A stretch of DNA of 53,098 nt from Ww85 sp963745765 (GCA_963745765.1 CAVUYQ010000012.1:1-53098), one strand, 5' to 3'; numbered from the stretch's first letter, positions 27,808 to 39,233 are shown. Program-made: numbers and translations. The notes: generated from the letters alone by a model not told the origin.

Positions 27808-27834
27808 ATGATAAAAAAGTATCTGACTGTTTGA
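27808..27834 (+). CDS. Eight-codon leader peptide overlapping ureD start
   Basis: AAAGGAG is followed by ATG 27808 and eight codons (MIKKYLTV) ending in TGA 27832-27834, which overlaps the ureD ATG in TGATG. ureD itself has no ribosome-binding site at this start, so translation by coupling from the short ORF is plausible. It may be chance. Confidence 0.3.
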   Translation: MIKKYLTV

Positions 27835-28697
27835 TGTCAATGATATCAGCGATGCACGTACCTGAATCCGGGATGAGCACGTCTGACGAGGGGTGGTGTG
27901 CGTCTCTTGATCTTGAGATATGCCGCCGGGGCAAAAAGAGTGTGGTCAGCCGGTCCCGGCAGAAGGGGCCGCTAACCATCCAGGCTCCGTTCTATCCCGA
28001 GGATGATGTTTGTCACCTCTACCTCCTGCATCCACCTGCCGGTATTGTCGGCGGCGACAAACTTTCCCTTACGGTTGGCGTAACGGATGGCGGCACAGCC
28101 CTGCTTACCACTCCCGGGGCGACAAAATTCTATAAAACCAATGGCAGGACTGCCATGCAGAACCACAACTTCAGGGTCGCAGACGGCTCAACGCTTGAAT
28201 GGCTGCCGCAGGAAACCATCTATTTCCCGGAAGCAAATGGCAGGCTGACGACCACCATTCACCTGGAAGGTGGGGCGCAGTTTATGGGCTGGGATATTCA
28301 CTGTCTTGGTCTGCCGGCTAATAACGAGCCTTTCGGCAGCGGGAGAGCGAGGATCGCACTGTCACTTTGCCGGGACGGGAAGCCGCTGCTTCTTGAATCA
28401 CTCACCGCCTCTGCTGATAAGACAAGGTTATCGGCTGCGTTTCTGCAAAATCAGCCGGTATTCGGATCATTCATCACAACCGGGGCAAACCGCCATCTGC
28501 TTGATCTTCTGCGTGAGAAGCTGATGCAAATGGATGACTTCCTGTGGGGAGCAACCCTGCTCGCGGACGTGCTCGTCATCCGCTACCTCGGCTCGTCAAC
28601 CGCTCAGGCGCGGAAGCTCTTTGTTGCATCGTGGAGATTGCTGCGGCCCTATATCCTTCAGAGACAGGCGGTTTTGCCAAGGATCTGGGCGACATGA
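27834..28697 (+). CDS. ureD: Urease accessory protein UreD
   Basis: 287-residue scaffold of the UreDFG complex that delivers nickel to urease. Conserved blocks are GPLTIQAPFYPED, LLHPPAGIVGGDKL, LLTTPGATKFYKTNG, EWLPQETIYFPEA, and the canonical end RRPYILQR-type RLLRPYIL...RIWAT, so the gene is complete. I use ATG 27834, which forms TGATG with a short leader ORF; an open TTG at 27771 has no better ribosome-binding site. First structural gene of the ureDABCEFG cluster. Confidence 0.93.
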   Translation: MSMISAMHVPESGMSTSDEGWCASLDLEICRRGKKSVVSRSRQKGPLTIQAPFYPEDDVCHLYLLHPPAGIVGGDKLSLTVGVTDGGTALLTTPGATKFYKTNGRTAMQNHNFRVADGSTLEWLPQETIYFPEANGRLTTTIHLEGGAQFMGWDIHCLGLPANNEPFGSGRARIALSLCRDGKPLLLESLTASADKTRLSAAFLQNQPVFGSFITTGANRHLLDLLREKLMQMDDFLWGATLLADVLVIRYLGSSTAQARKLFVASWRLLRPYILQRQAVLPRIWAT

Positions 28698-28769
28698 ACA
28701 GAATGGTTTCAGCAGGCAGGAGCAGCGGCGGAACTCCTGCGGTAATTGTTTACTTTATGGAGACAAAAC

Positions 28770-29072
28770 ATGAACTTGACCCCAAGAGAAAAGGATAAAC
28801 TTCTCATATTCACTGCGGCCCTGGTCGCCGAAAGACGTCTTGCCAGGGGCTTGAAACTTAACCATCCGGAGGCGATAGCTCTTATCAGTGCCGCTATCAT
28901 GGAAGGCGCGCGTGATGGCAGGAGTGTCGAGGAACTTATGCATGAAGGAAGGCACATTCTCGGCCGGGAGCAGGTGATGGAGGGGGTGGCTGAAATGATC
29001 CCCGATGTCCAGGTCGAGGCCACCTTTCCGGACGGCACGAAGCTGGTGACTGTGCATAATCCGATCATCTAG
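28770..29072 (+). CDS. ureA: Urease gamma subunit
   Basis: 100 residues, exactly the usual length. MNLTPREKDKLLIFTAALVAERR and the conserved LNHPEAIALISAAIMEGARDG, then GREQVMEGVAEMIPDVQVEATFPDGTKLVTVHNPI identify it without doubt. GGAGAC lies upstream of ATG 28770. Separate gamma, beta and alpha subunits are the standard bacterial arrangement. Confidence 0.98.
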   Translation: MNLTPREKDKLLIFTAALVAERRLARGLKLNHPEAIALISAAIMEGARDGRSVEELMHEGRHILGREQVMEGVAEMIPDVQVEATFPDGTKLVTVHNPII

Positions 29073-29093
29073 ATGGTAAAAGAGGAGCTCATT

Positions 29094-29405
29094 ATGATAC
29101 CGGGTGAAATCATCTGTCAGGATGGTGAAATAGAAATCAATAGCGGCAGGGAAACGTTTACGCTGGTTGTCGCCAATAGCGGTGACAGACCCGTCCAGGT
29201 CGGATCCCATTTTCATTTCTTTGAAGTCAATGAGGCCCTGCGATTTACCCGTGAGCCGGCCAGGGGCTTCCGGCTCAACATCGCCGCCGGAACAGCGGTT
29301 CGTTTTGAGCCCGGCCAGGAACGGGAGGTGGAACTTGTTGCCTATGGTGGTACCAGGAAGGTTTACGGTTTTAACGGTAAGATAATGGGACCACTGGAGG
29401 GTTGA
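29094..29405 (+). CDS. ureB: Urease beta subunit
   Basis: 103 residues. MIPGEIICQDGEIEIN, VANSGDRPVQVGSHFHFFEVNEAL and the end ELVAYGGTRKVYGFNGKIMG are diagnostic. ATG 29094 is chosen because AGAGGAG sits six bases before it; the upstream ATG 29073 would put that site inside the gene. It follows ureA by about 20 bases. Confidence 0.97.
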   Translation: MIPGEIICQDGEIEINSGRETFTLVVANSGDRPVQVGSHFHFFEVNEALRFTREPARGFRLNIAAGTAVRFEPGQEREVELVAYGGTRKVYGFNGKIMGPLEG

Positions 29406-29501
29406 CCTCGCTATTCACCGTAAGTGTTGCAATAAAGCGTTTGGTTACAGTTTTTTCTTTAAATTATGAGAAAGTGTTCATGAGATATGGGGGCTGAGGA
29501 G

Positions 29502-31205
<1,704 letters not shown>

Positions 31206-31237
31206 GCCTTTTCCGGATACCGGGAGAAAATGCAGCC

Positions 31238-31687
31238 ATGCATGAATTTATTGCCAAAACAAAGGACAGTTCCGTATCTGCATCGGCCAGCCTGACGCTG
31301 CCTTATGAACTTCGGCAGAGGAGTCGGCAGCGGGTTACACTTGATAACGGCGAGGATGCTGCGATTTATCTGGCGAGAGGCACGGTTTTATATGATGGCG
31401 ATCTGCTTATTGCAGAGACGGGTGTCATCATTCGTGTCCTGGCGGCTGATGAACTGCTTTCGGTCGTGCATTGTGAAGACCCGCTGCTTTTTGCCCGGGC
31501 CTGTTATCACCTGGGAAATCGCCATATAGCCCTGCAGATCGGAAAGGACAGATTAGCTTATCTGCACGATCATGTCCTTGATGCTATGCTGCGCGGCCTG
31601 GGTCTTGCGGTATTACAGGACAACGCGCCGTTTGCGCCTGAACCCGGTGCCTATGGCGCCACCACAGGTCATCATCATGCCCATTGA
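31238..31687 (+). CDS. ureE: Urease accessory protein UreE (nickel carrier)
   Basis: 149-residue nickel metallochaperone. Conserved parts are LPYELRQRSRQRVTL near the N-terminus, ACYHLGNRHIALQI with the dimer-interface nickel His in the middle, and DHVLDAMLRGLGL. The C-terminus ends GHHHAH, a short metal-binding tail. ATG 31238 is preceded by GGGAGA; an open TTG at 31202 overlaps the ureC stop. It overlaps ureF by 11 bases. Confidence 0.95.
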   Translation: MHEFIAKTKDSSVSASASLTLPYELRQRSRQRVTLDNGEDAAIYLARGTVLYDGDLLIAETGVIIRVLAADELLSVVHCEDPLLFARACYHLGNRHIALQIGKDRLAYLHDHVLDAMLRGLGLAVLQDNAPFAPEPGAYGATTGHHHAH

Positions 31688-32354
31688 TCTGCAGGCGACA
31701 CTGAGACTTTTTCAACTTATCAGTCCCTCCCTGCCCACTGGTGCCTTTACCTACTCGCAGGGACTCGAGTGGGGCGTTGAGTCCGGCATGATAAAAGATA
31801 AGGCAAGTCTGCGGGAGTGGCTCGCTTCGCTGCTCTATAGCGCTTACCGCGAACTTGAGATCCCGCTGTTAAAACGGCTTTACCAGGCTGGCCTTACCAC
31901 GGATCTCAGCGATTTTTCCCGCTGGTGTGATTTTCTTTCTGCCAGCCGTGAAACCAGTGAACTCAGGGACGAGGAAAGAAATCGTGGCAGGGCCATGGCC
32001 AGGATTCTTGGTGATCTTGACCCAAAGATCACAAGCGAGTGGCTTGATGTCGCAGCACAGAGTCAGGTCGCCGGTTTTGCCCTGGCTGCGGCCAGGTGGA
32101 ACATTGATCTGACGACTGCCGCCCTCGGTTATACCTGGAGCTGGCTTGAAAACATGGTAATGGCTGCGGTCAAAACGATGCCCCTGGGACAGACTGCCGG
32201 TCAGCAGGTATTGGCCGATCTTGCCCTCTTGTGCAGCGAAGTGGTGGAATATGGACTGAAGGTGGAAGATGAAGAGATGAGCGGCTCCTGTCCGGCCTTT
32301 GCCATTGGCTCGAGCCTTCATGAAACACAATTTACCAGGCTCTTTAGATCTTAG
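31677..32354 (+). CDS. ureF: Urease accessory protein UreF
   Basis: 225 residues. UreF regulates GTP hydrolysis by UreG in the UreDFG complex. The start MPIDLQATLRLFQLISPSLPTGAFTYSQGLEW is diagnostic, and QSQVAGFALAAARW and MPLGQTAGQQVL follow the family pattern. ATG 31677 lies inside the end of ureE. The C-terminus SSLHETQFTRLFRS is complete. Confidence 0.95.
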   Translation: MPIDLQATLRLFQLISPSLPTGAFTYSQGLEWGVESGMIKDKASLREWLASLLYSAYRELEIPLLKRLYQAGLTTDLSDFSRWCDFLSASRETSELRDEERNRGRAMARILGDLDPKITSEWLDVAAQSQVAGFALAAARWNIDLTTAALGYTWSWLENMVMAAVKTMPLGQTAGQQVLADLALLCSEVVEYGLKVEDEEMSGSCPAFAIGSSLHETQFTRLFRS

Positions 32355-32371
32355 CCTGTATGGAGATAGAA

Positions 32372-32983
32372 ATGAACAGGGAACCGTTGCGAATCGGTGT
32401 CGGCGGCCCCGTCGGCTCGGGGAAAACTGCTTTGATAGAGGTGCTCTGCAGACGTTTGCGGGACACCTATGAACTTGCGGTTGTGACCAACGACATTTAC
32501 ACGCGGGAAGATGCTCAATTCCTGACCAATAGCCGGGTCCTGCCGCCCGATCGGATCATCGGCGTGGAGACGGGGGGGTGTCCGCACACGGCAATCAGGG
32601 AAGATGCATCAATGAATCTTGCGGCCATTGATGATTTTTGCACTCACTTTCCCGAACTTGATATTATTTTCGTCGAAAGTGGCGGCGATAATCTCAGCGC
32701 CACTTTCAGTCCTGAACTTGCCGATCTGGCTATTTATGTGATTGATGTCTCGGCCGGGGATAAGATTCCAAGAAAAGGCGGACCGGGCATTACCAAATCA
32801 GACCTGCTGGTCATAAACAAGATCGATCTCGCTCCCCTGGTCGGCGCCTCCCTTGAGGTCATGGATTCAGACAGCAGAAAGATGAGGGGTAACCGTCCTT
32901 TTGTCTTCAGCAACATGAAAACGCAGCAGGGGCTTGATGAGATAATAGGATTTATTGAACAGGAAGGAATGCTTGCGGGCTGA
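32372..32983 (+). CDS. ureG: Urease accessory GTPase UreG
   Basis: 203-residue SIMIBI GTPase that drives nickel insertion. P-loop GGPVGSGKTALIE, the metal-binding ETGGCPHTAIRED (Cys-Pro-His), Walker B/switch FVESGGDNLSATFSPELAD, and NKID specificity motif are all present. ATG 32372 is preceded by GGAG at good spacing, better than ATG 32360. Last gene of the urease cluster. Confidence 0.97.
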   Translation: MNREPLRIGVGGPVGSGKTALIEVLCRRLRDTYELAVVTNDIYTREDAQFLTNSRVLPPDRIIGVETGGCPHTAIREDASMNLAAIDDFCTHFPELDIIFVESGGDNLSATFSPELADLAIYVIDVSAGDKIPRKGGPGITKSDLLVINKIDLAPLVGASLEVMDSDSRKMRGNRPFVFSNMKTQQGLDEIIGFIEQEGMLAG

Positions 32984-33034
32984 TCTGCCTTGCCGTGTGC
33001 AACAATCAATAGAGAAGAGCTGGAGTAAGAGATA

Positions 33035-34301
33035 ATGAAAAAAATGAGTAATGCGGAAATCGTTAGAGCGTACCTGGACGCATCCATGGTTCCCGATCCG
33101 GAAGAGAGTTGCCGCGTGAAAGAAGAACGGTTTGACACCGTCAACGCCTTCATTGAGGAGTTCAGTATTAAAAAGCAGGATGCCGGTATCCTGGCAGGGC
33201 TTACGGTGGGCGTGAAGGACATCTTTGATGTCGCCGGTGTACCGAACCGGTTGCGGCAATCCGGACTGGCTGAGTACACATCCTGCGGCAAAGAAACATG
33301 CGTTTGCCGTTGACACGTTGCTGAACAATGGCGCAATAACCTCACCGGCAAGACCCATACCGATGAGCTGGCATACAGTCTTCTCGGGATGAACAGTCAT
33401 TACGGTACACCGATAAACAGCAGGGCGCCTGACAGAATACCGGGGGGAAGTTCATCCGGTTCGGCGGCGGCGGTTGCGGCGGGTCTGGCAGATATCGGTC
33501 TTGGCTCAGATACGGGCGGCTCTATCCGGATTCCCGCCTCCTTCTGCGGGCTCTATGGGTTGCGCACAACACACGGTGCCATTGGTGTCGATGGCATCAT
33601 GCCTCTGGCGCCGTCATTTTGACACGGTGGGCTGGTTTACCAGGAACGCCGGGGTACTCCACGATGTTGCGAAGGCATTCGGCTTGAAACAATCATCAGG
33701 AAACCCGGTTTATTTGCTGCTGCCGGAGGATATCTGGCAAGCGATTGAGCCGTCCCTTGCCGCTTCTCTTGAACCAATGCTTGACAGGATGGAGAAGCGG
33801 TGGGGAGTATATCGTACAGGCAGTCTTTCCGGCGGGCAGTTGAGTCGCTGGTGTGAGGTCTTTCAGATATGTCAGGCGGCTGAAATATGGGAGAGCCATG
33901 GCACCTGGGTATCAGACGTAAAGCCTCGATTTGGTGCCGGGGTTAAAGAGCGCTTTGAGATGGCAGCTTCAATTCAGGGAGAGGCCTGGACTGCAGCCGC
34001 GAAAGAGCGTGAGCTGATCCGGAGACAGGTGCATCGCTGGCTTGGAAACGGGATTGCCGTTATGCCGGCAGCTCCGGCCGTTGCTCCCTATCGTCAGGCG
34101 AGTGAGGCGGAATTTGGAAATTTCCGCAGCCTCGCTCTTCGGATACTCTGTCCTGCAGGGCTTGCAGGCTGTCCGCAACTCGTAATACCAGCAGCTGAGA
34201 TTGATGGGGCTCCATTGGGAATATCCCTGCTGGGGCCGCCGGGAAGTGATGCTGATCTTACGGCAATGGCAGTTGCCCTGGCAACGATGATGCAGGGATA
34301 A
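33035..34301 (+). pseudogene. Amidase signature family enzyme, three frameshifts
   Basis: About 420 residues if repaired. The Ser-Ser-Lys amidase core is visible across frames: VGVKDIFDVAGVP (catalytic Lys), then TGCGNPDW and KHAFAVDTLLNNGA in a second frame, LTGKTHTDELAYSLLG and DRIPGGSSSGSAAAVAAGLADIGLGSDTGGSIRIP (catalytic serines) back in the first, then FDTVGWFTRNAG onward in the second again. Shifts lie near 33245 (extra A), 33340 (lost base) and 33617-33620 (extra T in TTTT). It resembles AMI1-type amidases more than allophanate hydrolase. Behind urease it may release ammonia from an amide, but as written it is broken. Confidence 0.82.
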
Positions 34302-34583
34302 GCCTACTAACCTTCCCCTTTCCGTCTATCTGGATGGTTTCTCCGGAGAAAATGTATGGTGCGAAGTCGAAGCCGTATAGGTGGAATGGTCAGCGAACCT
34401 CATCTTCTGGCCGCCCAGGCGGGGGCCGAAATCCACCATAAAAATAGTCTGATCGAGGAGGCCACGGCCCCCCCGGCAGACGGTAGTTGCGCCGGGCTCT
34501 GAGGTTGCAGGCCAATAGCGGCAGGTTTCAACCAAGCGAGCCCGTTTCACCTGCCTTTTTCTTCCGTGCTATTTCGCTCTTTC
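34302..34583. other. Convergent intergenic region
   Basis: About 280 bases between the amidase and the convergent cyclic amidohydrolase. A minus-strand open frame (34326-34550) matches nothing I recognise and is not called. Confidence 0.3.
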
Positions 34584-35423
34584 TCAATAGTTACCATTCC
34601 CGGGCTGCACCAGTATCTGGTCATCCTTACAGACGACGGTACCCCTGACAACCGTCATGACCGGCCAGCCCTTAAATTTCAGCCCGAAATAGGGAGACCA
34701 GTCACATTTTGATTTCTGATCTCCCTTGTTAAAGTACCGTTGTTTCTCCATATCAACGATGGTCAGGTCACAGTCCGCGCCGATCTGTATCACCCCTTTG
34801 TCAGGGAACAGTCCGTATAGCTTTGCAGGGTTATAACTCGTTATCTCAACGATCTTTTCAAGGCTTGTATGTCCGTTGTTAACCCCGTTCAGGAGTACCG
34901 GCAACATGATCTCAAGTCCGGGAATGCCGTTTGGCGCACGAAAAATATTGTCCAGTCCGGCTTCTTTCTCCTCCCTGGTAAACGGGCAGTGGTCGGAACC
35001 TATGGTGTCCACATAGCCTATATCGGCAATATTATCATTGGTGCCGCCACCGTGCAGGCCATAATCTATGATAGAGCGGCCTTCGTAAGCCTTGATGTTT
35101 TCATTGAACGAATCGATGTTAACCACGGCGGGCTTGTTCATCGGGTGTGAAAGTGCGGTCGTTGTTCCTCCTGCTGCACAGGCAGCAGTTGCATGTTCAA
35201 AGTCATCCCGGTGGGTAAAACCGGGATCCTGGAAGTGGATATGGGCATCAATGACGCCGGGTAGAACGAACAGCCCGTCCAGGTCGATGATCTCCTCGGC
35301 TTCAATTCCTTGCAGACTTTCAGAGAGACAGGAAATTTTGCCGTTTAGTGTGCCGATGCATCCCTGATAGGTACCGGTGGGGGAGACTATCGTTCCATTT
35401 GCAAACATTCTTTCAACTTTCAT
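34584..35423 (-). pseudogene. Dihydropyrimidinase/allantoinase-type amidohydrolase with a large internal deletion
   Basis: 279 residues where the family has about 450. The N-terminal part is normal (VLPGVIDAHIHFQDPG with the HxH metal pair, HATAACAAGGTTT) to about residue 135, then after DNIADIGYVDT it jumps to IGSDHCPFTREEK and the usual C-terminal third (GLEIMLPVLLNGVN..., GADCDLTIVD, GWPVMTVVRG). The missing middle, about 170 residues, would hold the carboxylated Lys and two metal-binding His, so the product cannot be active in the normal way. The reading frame is kept across the join. It is either a decayed gene or an assembly collapse. It lies convergent to the amidase, in a nitrogen-compound degradation neighbourhood. 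Confidence 0.8.
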
Positions 35424-35899
35424 TTTTTATAGGCTCGTTTTGTTATGAATAGTGGTCTTGAAAATCGTAATTTATACATGAGATCACGGAGATTTTGCAC
35501 TTACCGAAGCCGAATGATGATAAAGCCTTCGCAATTTTGATGCCCGTTGGACACCGGTGAGGAGAAAACCTCGAATTTGTTTGCCTTGCCGGCGAAGAAC
35601 TGTGATACGAGCGCGATGAGGAATGCCCATTTTTTAAATTTACGGACGCAGAGATGCGCAGATGTCGGTGGAGACCTTGGCTCTGCACATTTGTGTATTA
35701 GCCGGATCTGCTTTTTAACGTAATTGTCCAGGTTAATAAAATTATGAGGTCTTTTGGTTATGACCGGTATTTTACCGGGAATTTCCCTCGCTTTATTGCG
35801 TAGCTCGGTGCTACTACCCCGCTGCTTGCGGCGGGGTATTTCATTTGCCACGGGGCATTATCTTGCAGCTGGTCAGCTGCAATCTATACGCAAGATTGA
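35424..35899. other. Intergenic region with low-complexity and REP-like sequence
   Basis: About 475 bases. Around 35640-35665 it carries a GGACGCAGAGATGCGCAGATG-type tract of the kind often found as intergenic filler in many genomes. A REP-like palindrome lies at 35801-35847. Minus-strand open frames here are not supported. Confidence 0.4.
35801..35847. repeat. REP-like palindrome, copy 2
   Basis: TAGCTCGG, CTACTA, then CCCCGCTGC-TT-GCGGCGGGG (35817-35836), stem of nine pairs with one G-T, followed by TATTTC. Same order as the 18541-18587 copy. Confidence 0.65.
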
Positions 35900-36116
35900 G
35901 CCTATCTCACCTGTGCACCTATTGACACCGTCAACTGGGAGGCCGACAGCGGTGATCAGTGGACAGTGCCTCTGGGCAGTGGTATTGGAAAGATCTTTCA
36001 TCTCGGCAAGTTGCCGGTAAATACATCTCTACAGGCCTACTACAACGTCGGTCACCCCCGATGACGGTCCGGACTGGCAGATTCGTGCCCAGGTTCAGTT
36101 CATGTTCCCGAAATAA
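35900..36116 (+). pseudogene. C-terminal remnant of an outer-membrane beta-barrel protein
   Basis: The plus strand reads WEADSGDQWTVPLGSGIG then KIFHLGKLPVNTSLQAYYNV, and after a one-base shift near 36045-36055 VTPDDGPDWQIRAQVQFMFPK and a stop at 36116. This closely resembles the end of a transporter-like outer-membrane family often annotated neuromedin U, where the last strand ends in an aromatic-Pro-Lys. There is no N-terminal part. It is a degraded fragment. Confidence 0.65.
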
Positions 36117-36481
36117 GCCGATCCGTCATGGCCACTATTCCTGTTGCTATGAGCGCTCTTTGGTGGTAATAAATCGCACTTGTATGGTGTTTTTTATCGG
36201 ATAGGCTATCGGTTTTAGAATACCTGTCATCATGTGTGTTGCATAAATGGCTGAGAAAATCAGCCGGAAATCCTAACGAAAAAGAACATAAAATGGACGA
36301 CCCTGACCCTGAACCCCAGCAGAATTTAACCGTCATTGTTACTGAATGCATGCAAACGGGATTTACCTTCGCTTCATGTGGCGGACGCCTGGATAAACCT
36401 TTAAGGATTTAAGTTTCTTTTATCCTTTCTGGTTCCCTCCTGCCGTCCTCCTGCGGCGGTATTCTCAATTGGAGGTGAACC
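36117..36481. other. Intergenic region upstream of mgtE
   Basis: About 365 bases. I see no Mg2+ riboswitch or clear promoter. GGAGGTGA just before 36482 is a strong ribosome-binding site that decides the TTG start of mgtE. Confidence 0.4.
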
Positions 36482-37828
36482 TTGGACACCAATATATCCA
36501 TACCCGAATCACGGGCTTTTCTTCTCGATTCCGACGACAGTACCTGTCGCGAATTCTGCTCCGGCTTAGCCGACGCAACACTTGCTGATCATCTGGAGCA
36601 CTTTTCTGCTGCTGAAATCTGGCGTGTGCTGCAATGTCTTGATCTGAGGCGCAGGGCCATGATTTTTGGTCGTCTGCAGCTTGAACGCCAGGTGGAACTT
36701 GCTTCGAGCATCAGCAGTGAGTTCCTGGTTGAACTTATCACCGCTATGCCGGCGGATGAACGCGTCGATCTCTATAAAATCCTGCCTGAATCCATACAGG
36801 ATTCGGTTATGCCGTTTCTCGCCAAAGCGGAACGCGAAGATATCCGCAAGCTCAGTTCATACGAGGAAGGAACCGCAGGCGCCATAATGACTTCTGATTA
36901 TGTCGCCTTCAGACCAGATCTTACCGTGACGGAAGCCCTGGCAAAAATCCGGCGGGAATGGTCTGGCAAGGAAACCATTTATTATACCTATGTTGTCGAT
37001 GCGAACCGTCGCCTGCTCGGCTTTGTCTCCCTGAGAAACCTGATTCTTGCCAAACCGACCTCCGTCATGGCAAGTATCATGCAGCCGGATGTGATGTTTG
37101 GCCGGGTCAGTGATGATCAGGAGCATATCGCCCAGATCATCGCCAGACACAATCTCATTGCCCTGCCCATCATTAATGGCGGTGATACCCTGGTCGGTAT
37201 CGTTACCCATGATAACGCGCTTGATGTCGTCACCGAGGAGGCCACTGAAGATATTCTGCGTATGGCCGGTATGGAAGCAGAAGAACAGGTCAATTCCCCC
37301 GTTTACAAATCGGTTATGTTTAGGGCGCCCTGGCTTTCCATCAATCTTCTTACAGCAATATGCGCATCTTTTGTGGTCAGCCTCTTTCAGGATACACTTT
37401 CACATTATATCGTCCTGGCTGCAATGATGCCGATCATTGCCGGTATGGGGGGCAACGCCGGGACCCAGGCCCTGGCCATAACAGTACGGGGGATAGCTCT
37501 TGGTGAAGTATCGCTTGCTACCGGTCGGGGATTGATTATAAAAGAGGTAGCTGCCGGCTGTGTAAACGGAATTTTATTAGGACTGTTGATTGGAGTGATA
37601 GCTTACTTCTGGATTGGTAATCCCTGGCTCGGTCTCATCATGTTCGTAGCCATGACCGCCAACCTGACGATAGCTGGGCTTTTCGGCTCAGTTATACCGT
37701 TGACGCTCAAGGCTTTGAAAATTGATCCGGCCCTGGGCTCAAGCATTTTCATTACCACGGCAACCGATGTGGGCGGTTTTTTTATTTTTCTCAGTCTGGC
37801 AACCCTCATGTTAAACAAACTGGCATAG
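36482..37828 (+). CDS. mgtE: Magnesium transporter MgtE
   Basis: 448-residue Mg2+ channel. The N-domain (about 25-130) has superhelical repeats (LADHLEHFSAAEIWRVLQCL, MPADERVDLYKILP). A CBS pair (about 135-265) begins at YEEGTAGAIMTSDYVAF and includes IMQPDVMFGRVSDDQEHIAQII. Five membrane helices follow; the pore motif region is MMPIIAGMGGNAGTQALAITVRG, and a later TTATDVGGFF is typical. The start is TTG, supported by GGAGGTGA five bases upstream. Intact. The CBS and N domains close the pore at high cytosolic Mg2+ in characterised members. Confidence 0.96.
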   Translation: MDTNISIPESRAFLLDSDDSTCREFCSGLADATLADHLEHFSAAEIWRVLQCLDLRRRAMIFGRLQLERQVELASSISSEFLVELITAMPADERVDLYKILPESIQDSVMPFLAKAEREDIRKLSSYEEGTAGAIMTSDYVAFRPDLTVTEALAKIRREWSGKETIYYTYVVDANRRLLGFVSLRNLILAKPTSVMASIMQPDVMFGRVSDDQEHIAQIIARHNLIALPIINGGDTLVGIVTHDNALDVVTEEATEDILRMAGMEAEEQVNSPVYKSVMFRAPWLSINLLTAICASFVVSLFQDTLSHYIVLAAMMPIIAGMGGNAGTQALAITVRGIALGEVSLATGRGLIIKEVAAGCVNGILLGLLIGVIAYFWIGNPWLGLIMFVAMTANLTIAGLFGSVIPLTLKALKIDPALGSSIFITTATDVGGFFIFLSLATLMLNKLA

Positions 37829-37898
37829 TTTGCAAAAAGCGAATAAATAACTGCTCAGGACAGTACAGGTAAATAATCATCTACTGATGTCATGATCC

Positions 37899-38946
37899 AT
37901 GGATAAACAAAAACGACGTTTTGTTCCTATCGTTCTCGGCCTGCTTATTATCCTCACCGCTCTGCTGTTTAGACCGTGGCAGCATAAACAGCTTTTTAAA
38001 GAAACCCGAACGGCGCTGTACACCCAGGTTAGCATTACTGTTTTGACACCATCCGAGCAGCAGGCCAAAAAAGCCATTGAGGCAGCTTATGACGAGCTTT
38101 CCCGTCTTGGTTTGTTGTTGAATTTCTATGCCGATGACAGTGAGATTTCGCTGATTAATCAAAACGCCGGAGTCAGGCCGGTAAAGGTGGCAAAAGATAC
38201 GCTTGCAATAATCCAGGCAGCAATCTATGTGGGGGACCAGACTGAAGGGGGGTTCGATGTGACCGTTGGACCTCTTGTCAAACTCTGGGATTTCAATAAA
38301 AAAACTCGACCAACCGTCGCCGAGATCGAAAAAATTACAACCTCTGGTGGGCTATAAAAACATTATTGTCGATGCAGATGCTTCCACGGTATTTCTGGCA
38401 AAGCCCGGAGTAGAAATTGACCTGGGTGGAATCATCAAGGGCTTTGCCGCCGACAAGGCCGTTGAAGTCCTCCGGAAGAACGGCATTGATGACGGCCTTG
38501 TCGCTGTTGCCGGTGATATCAAGACCTTTGGTCAGCAAATAGACGGGGGGCCATGGCGTATCGGTATTCAGAATCCACGACAGGAAAAAGATGATGATCA
38601 GTTACTGGCAACCGTCGATCTGCAGACAAATGGTATTTCCACCTCCGGCGACTACCAGCGCTTTTTTATCGAAAACGGGATACGCTACCACCACCTCCTC
38701 GATCCCAAAACGGGATTTCCTGCCCGTCTTTGCCAAAGTGTAACGATCATCGCGCCGACGGCAACGCTGAGCGACTCTCTTGCCACCGGAATTTTCGTCC
38801 TCGGTCCGGAAAAGGGGATGGCTACCCTGGCACGATTGGGAATCGACGGTGTCATCGTCGATATAAACGGCAAGGTCCTGGTAACCGAGGGGATCAAGAA
38901 GGCGATACACTTTGTTCGGCCTCAAGAACACAGTGCTCGGGGTTAA
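37899..38946 (+). pseudogene. apbE: FAD:protein FMN transferase ApbE, one frameshift
   Basis: About 348 residues if repaired. An N-terminal membrane anchor (FVPIVLGLLIILTALLF) leads to the ApbE domain: GLLLNFYADDSEISLINQNAG, GGFDVTVGPLVKLWDF, then after a shift in the A-run 38329-38334, GVEIDLGGIIKGFAADKA, GDIKTFG, GISTSGDYQRFF, YHHLLDPKTGFPA and ATLSDSLATGIFVLG. Removing one A restores the frame. ApbE attaches FMN to Nqr/Rnf subunits in the periplasm. Its last 25 codons are partly repeated 558 bases downstream. Homopolymer position makes a read error likely. Confidence 0.9.
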
Positions 38947-39233
38947 CGCTTTGTTTCGGGGGAGAACGAGTGTTCAACTATTTTTCTGCTGCGGGACTTG
39001 CGGCTGTTGTCGAGGCGCTGCATACTGGTGAAAAATTTGGTCTTGATCCAAACATCATGATCGAGACATTGAATATTTCGACTGGCAGGAATAATACAAC
39101 CGAGAACAAGGCCTCGCAGTTCATGCTATCGGGCTCATTCAATTCCGGGTTTTCCCTGCAGCTTATGTCCAAGGACGTCGGCATCACCCTGCATCTTGCC
39201 GAGCAGCTTCAGGTCGCAGTTCCACTCGGGCGG
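38854..39233. repeat. Tandem duplication, copy A
   Basis: About 380 bases covering the 3' end of apbE and a dehydrogenase C-terminal fragment; repeated at 39412-39792 at an offset of 558-559 bases with only scattered changes. The dehydrogenase part is almost identical, the apbE part more diverged. Confidence 0.9.

Noticed and set aside
34326..34550. 74-codon minus-strand ORF between amidase and cyclic amidohydrolase
   Set aside because: No family match and no ribosome-binding site; could be debris.
35501..35851. 116-codon minus-strand ORF
   Set aside because: It reads through the REP-like palindrome and a low-complexity tract, typical of non-coding filler.
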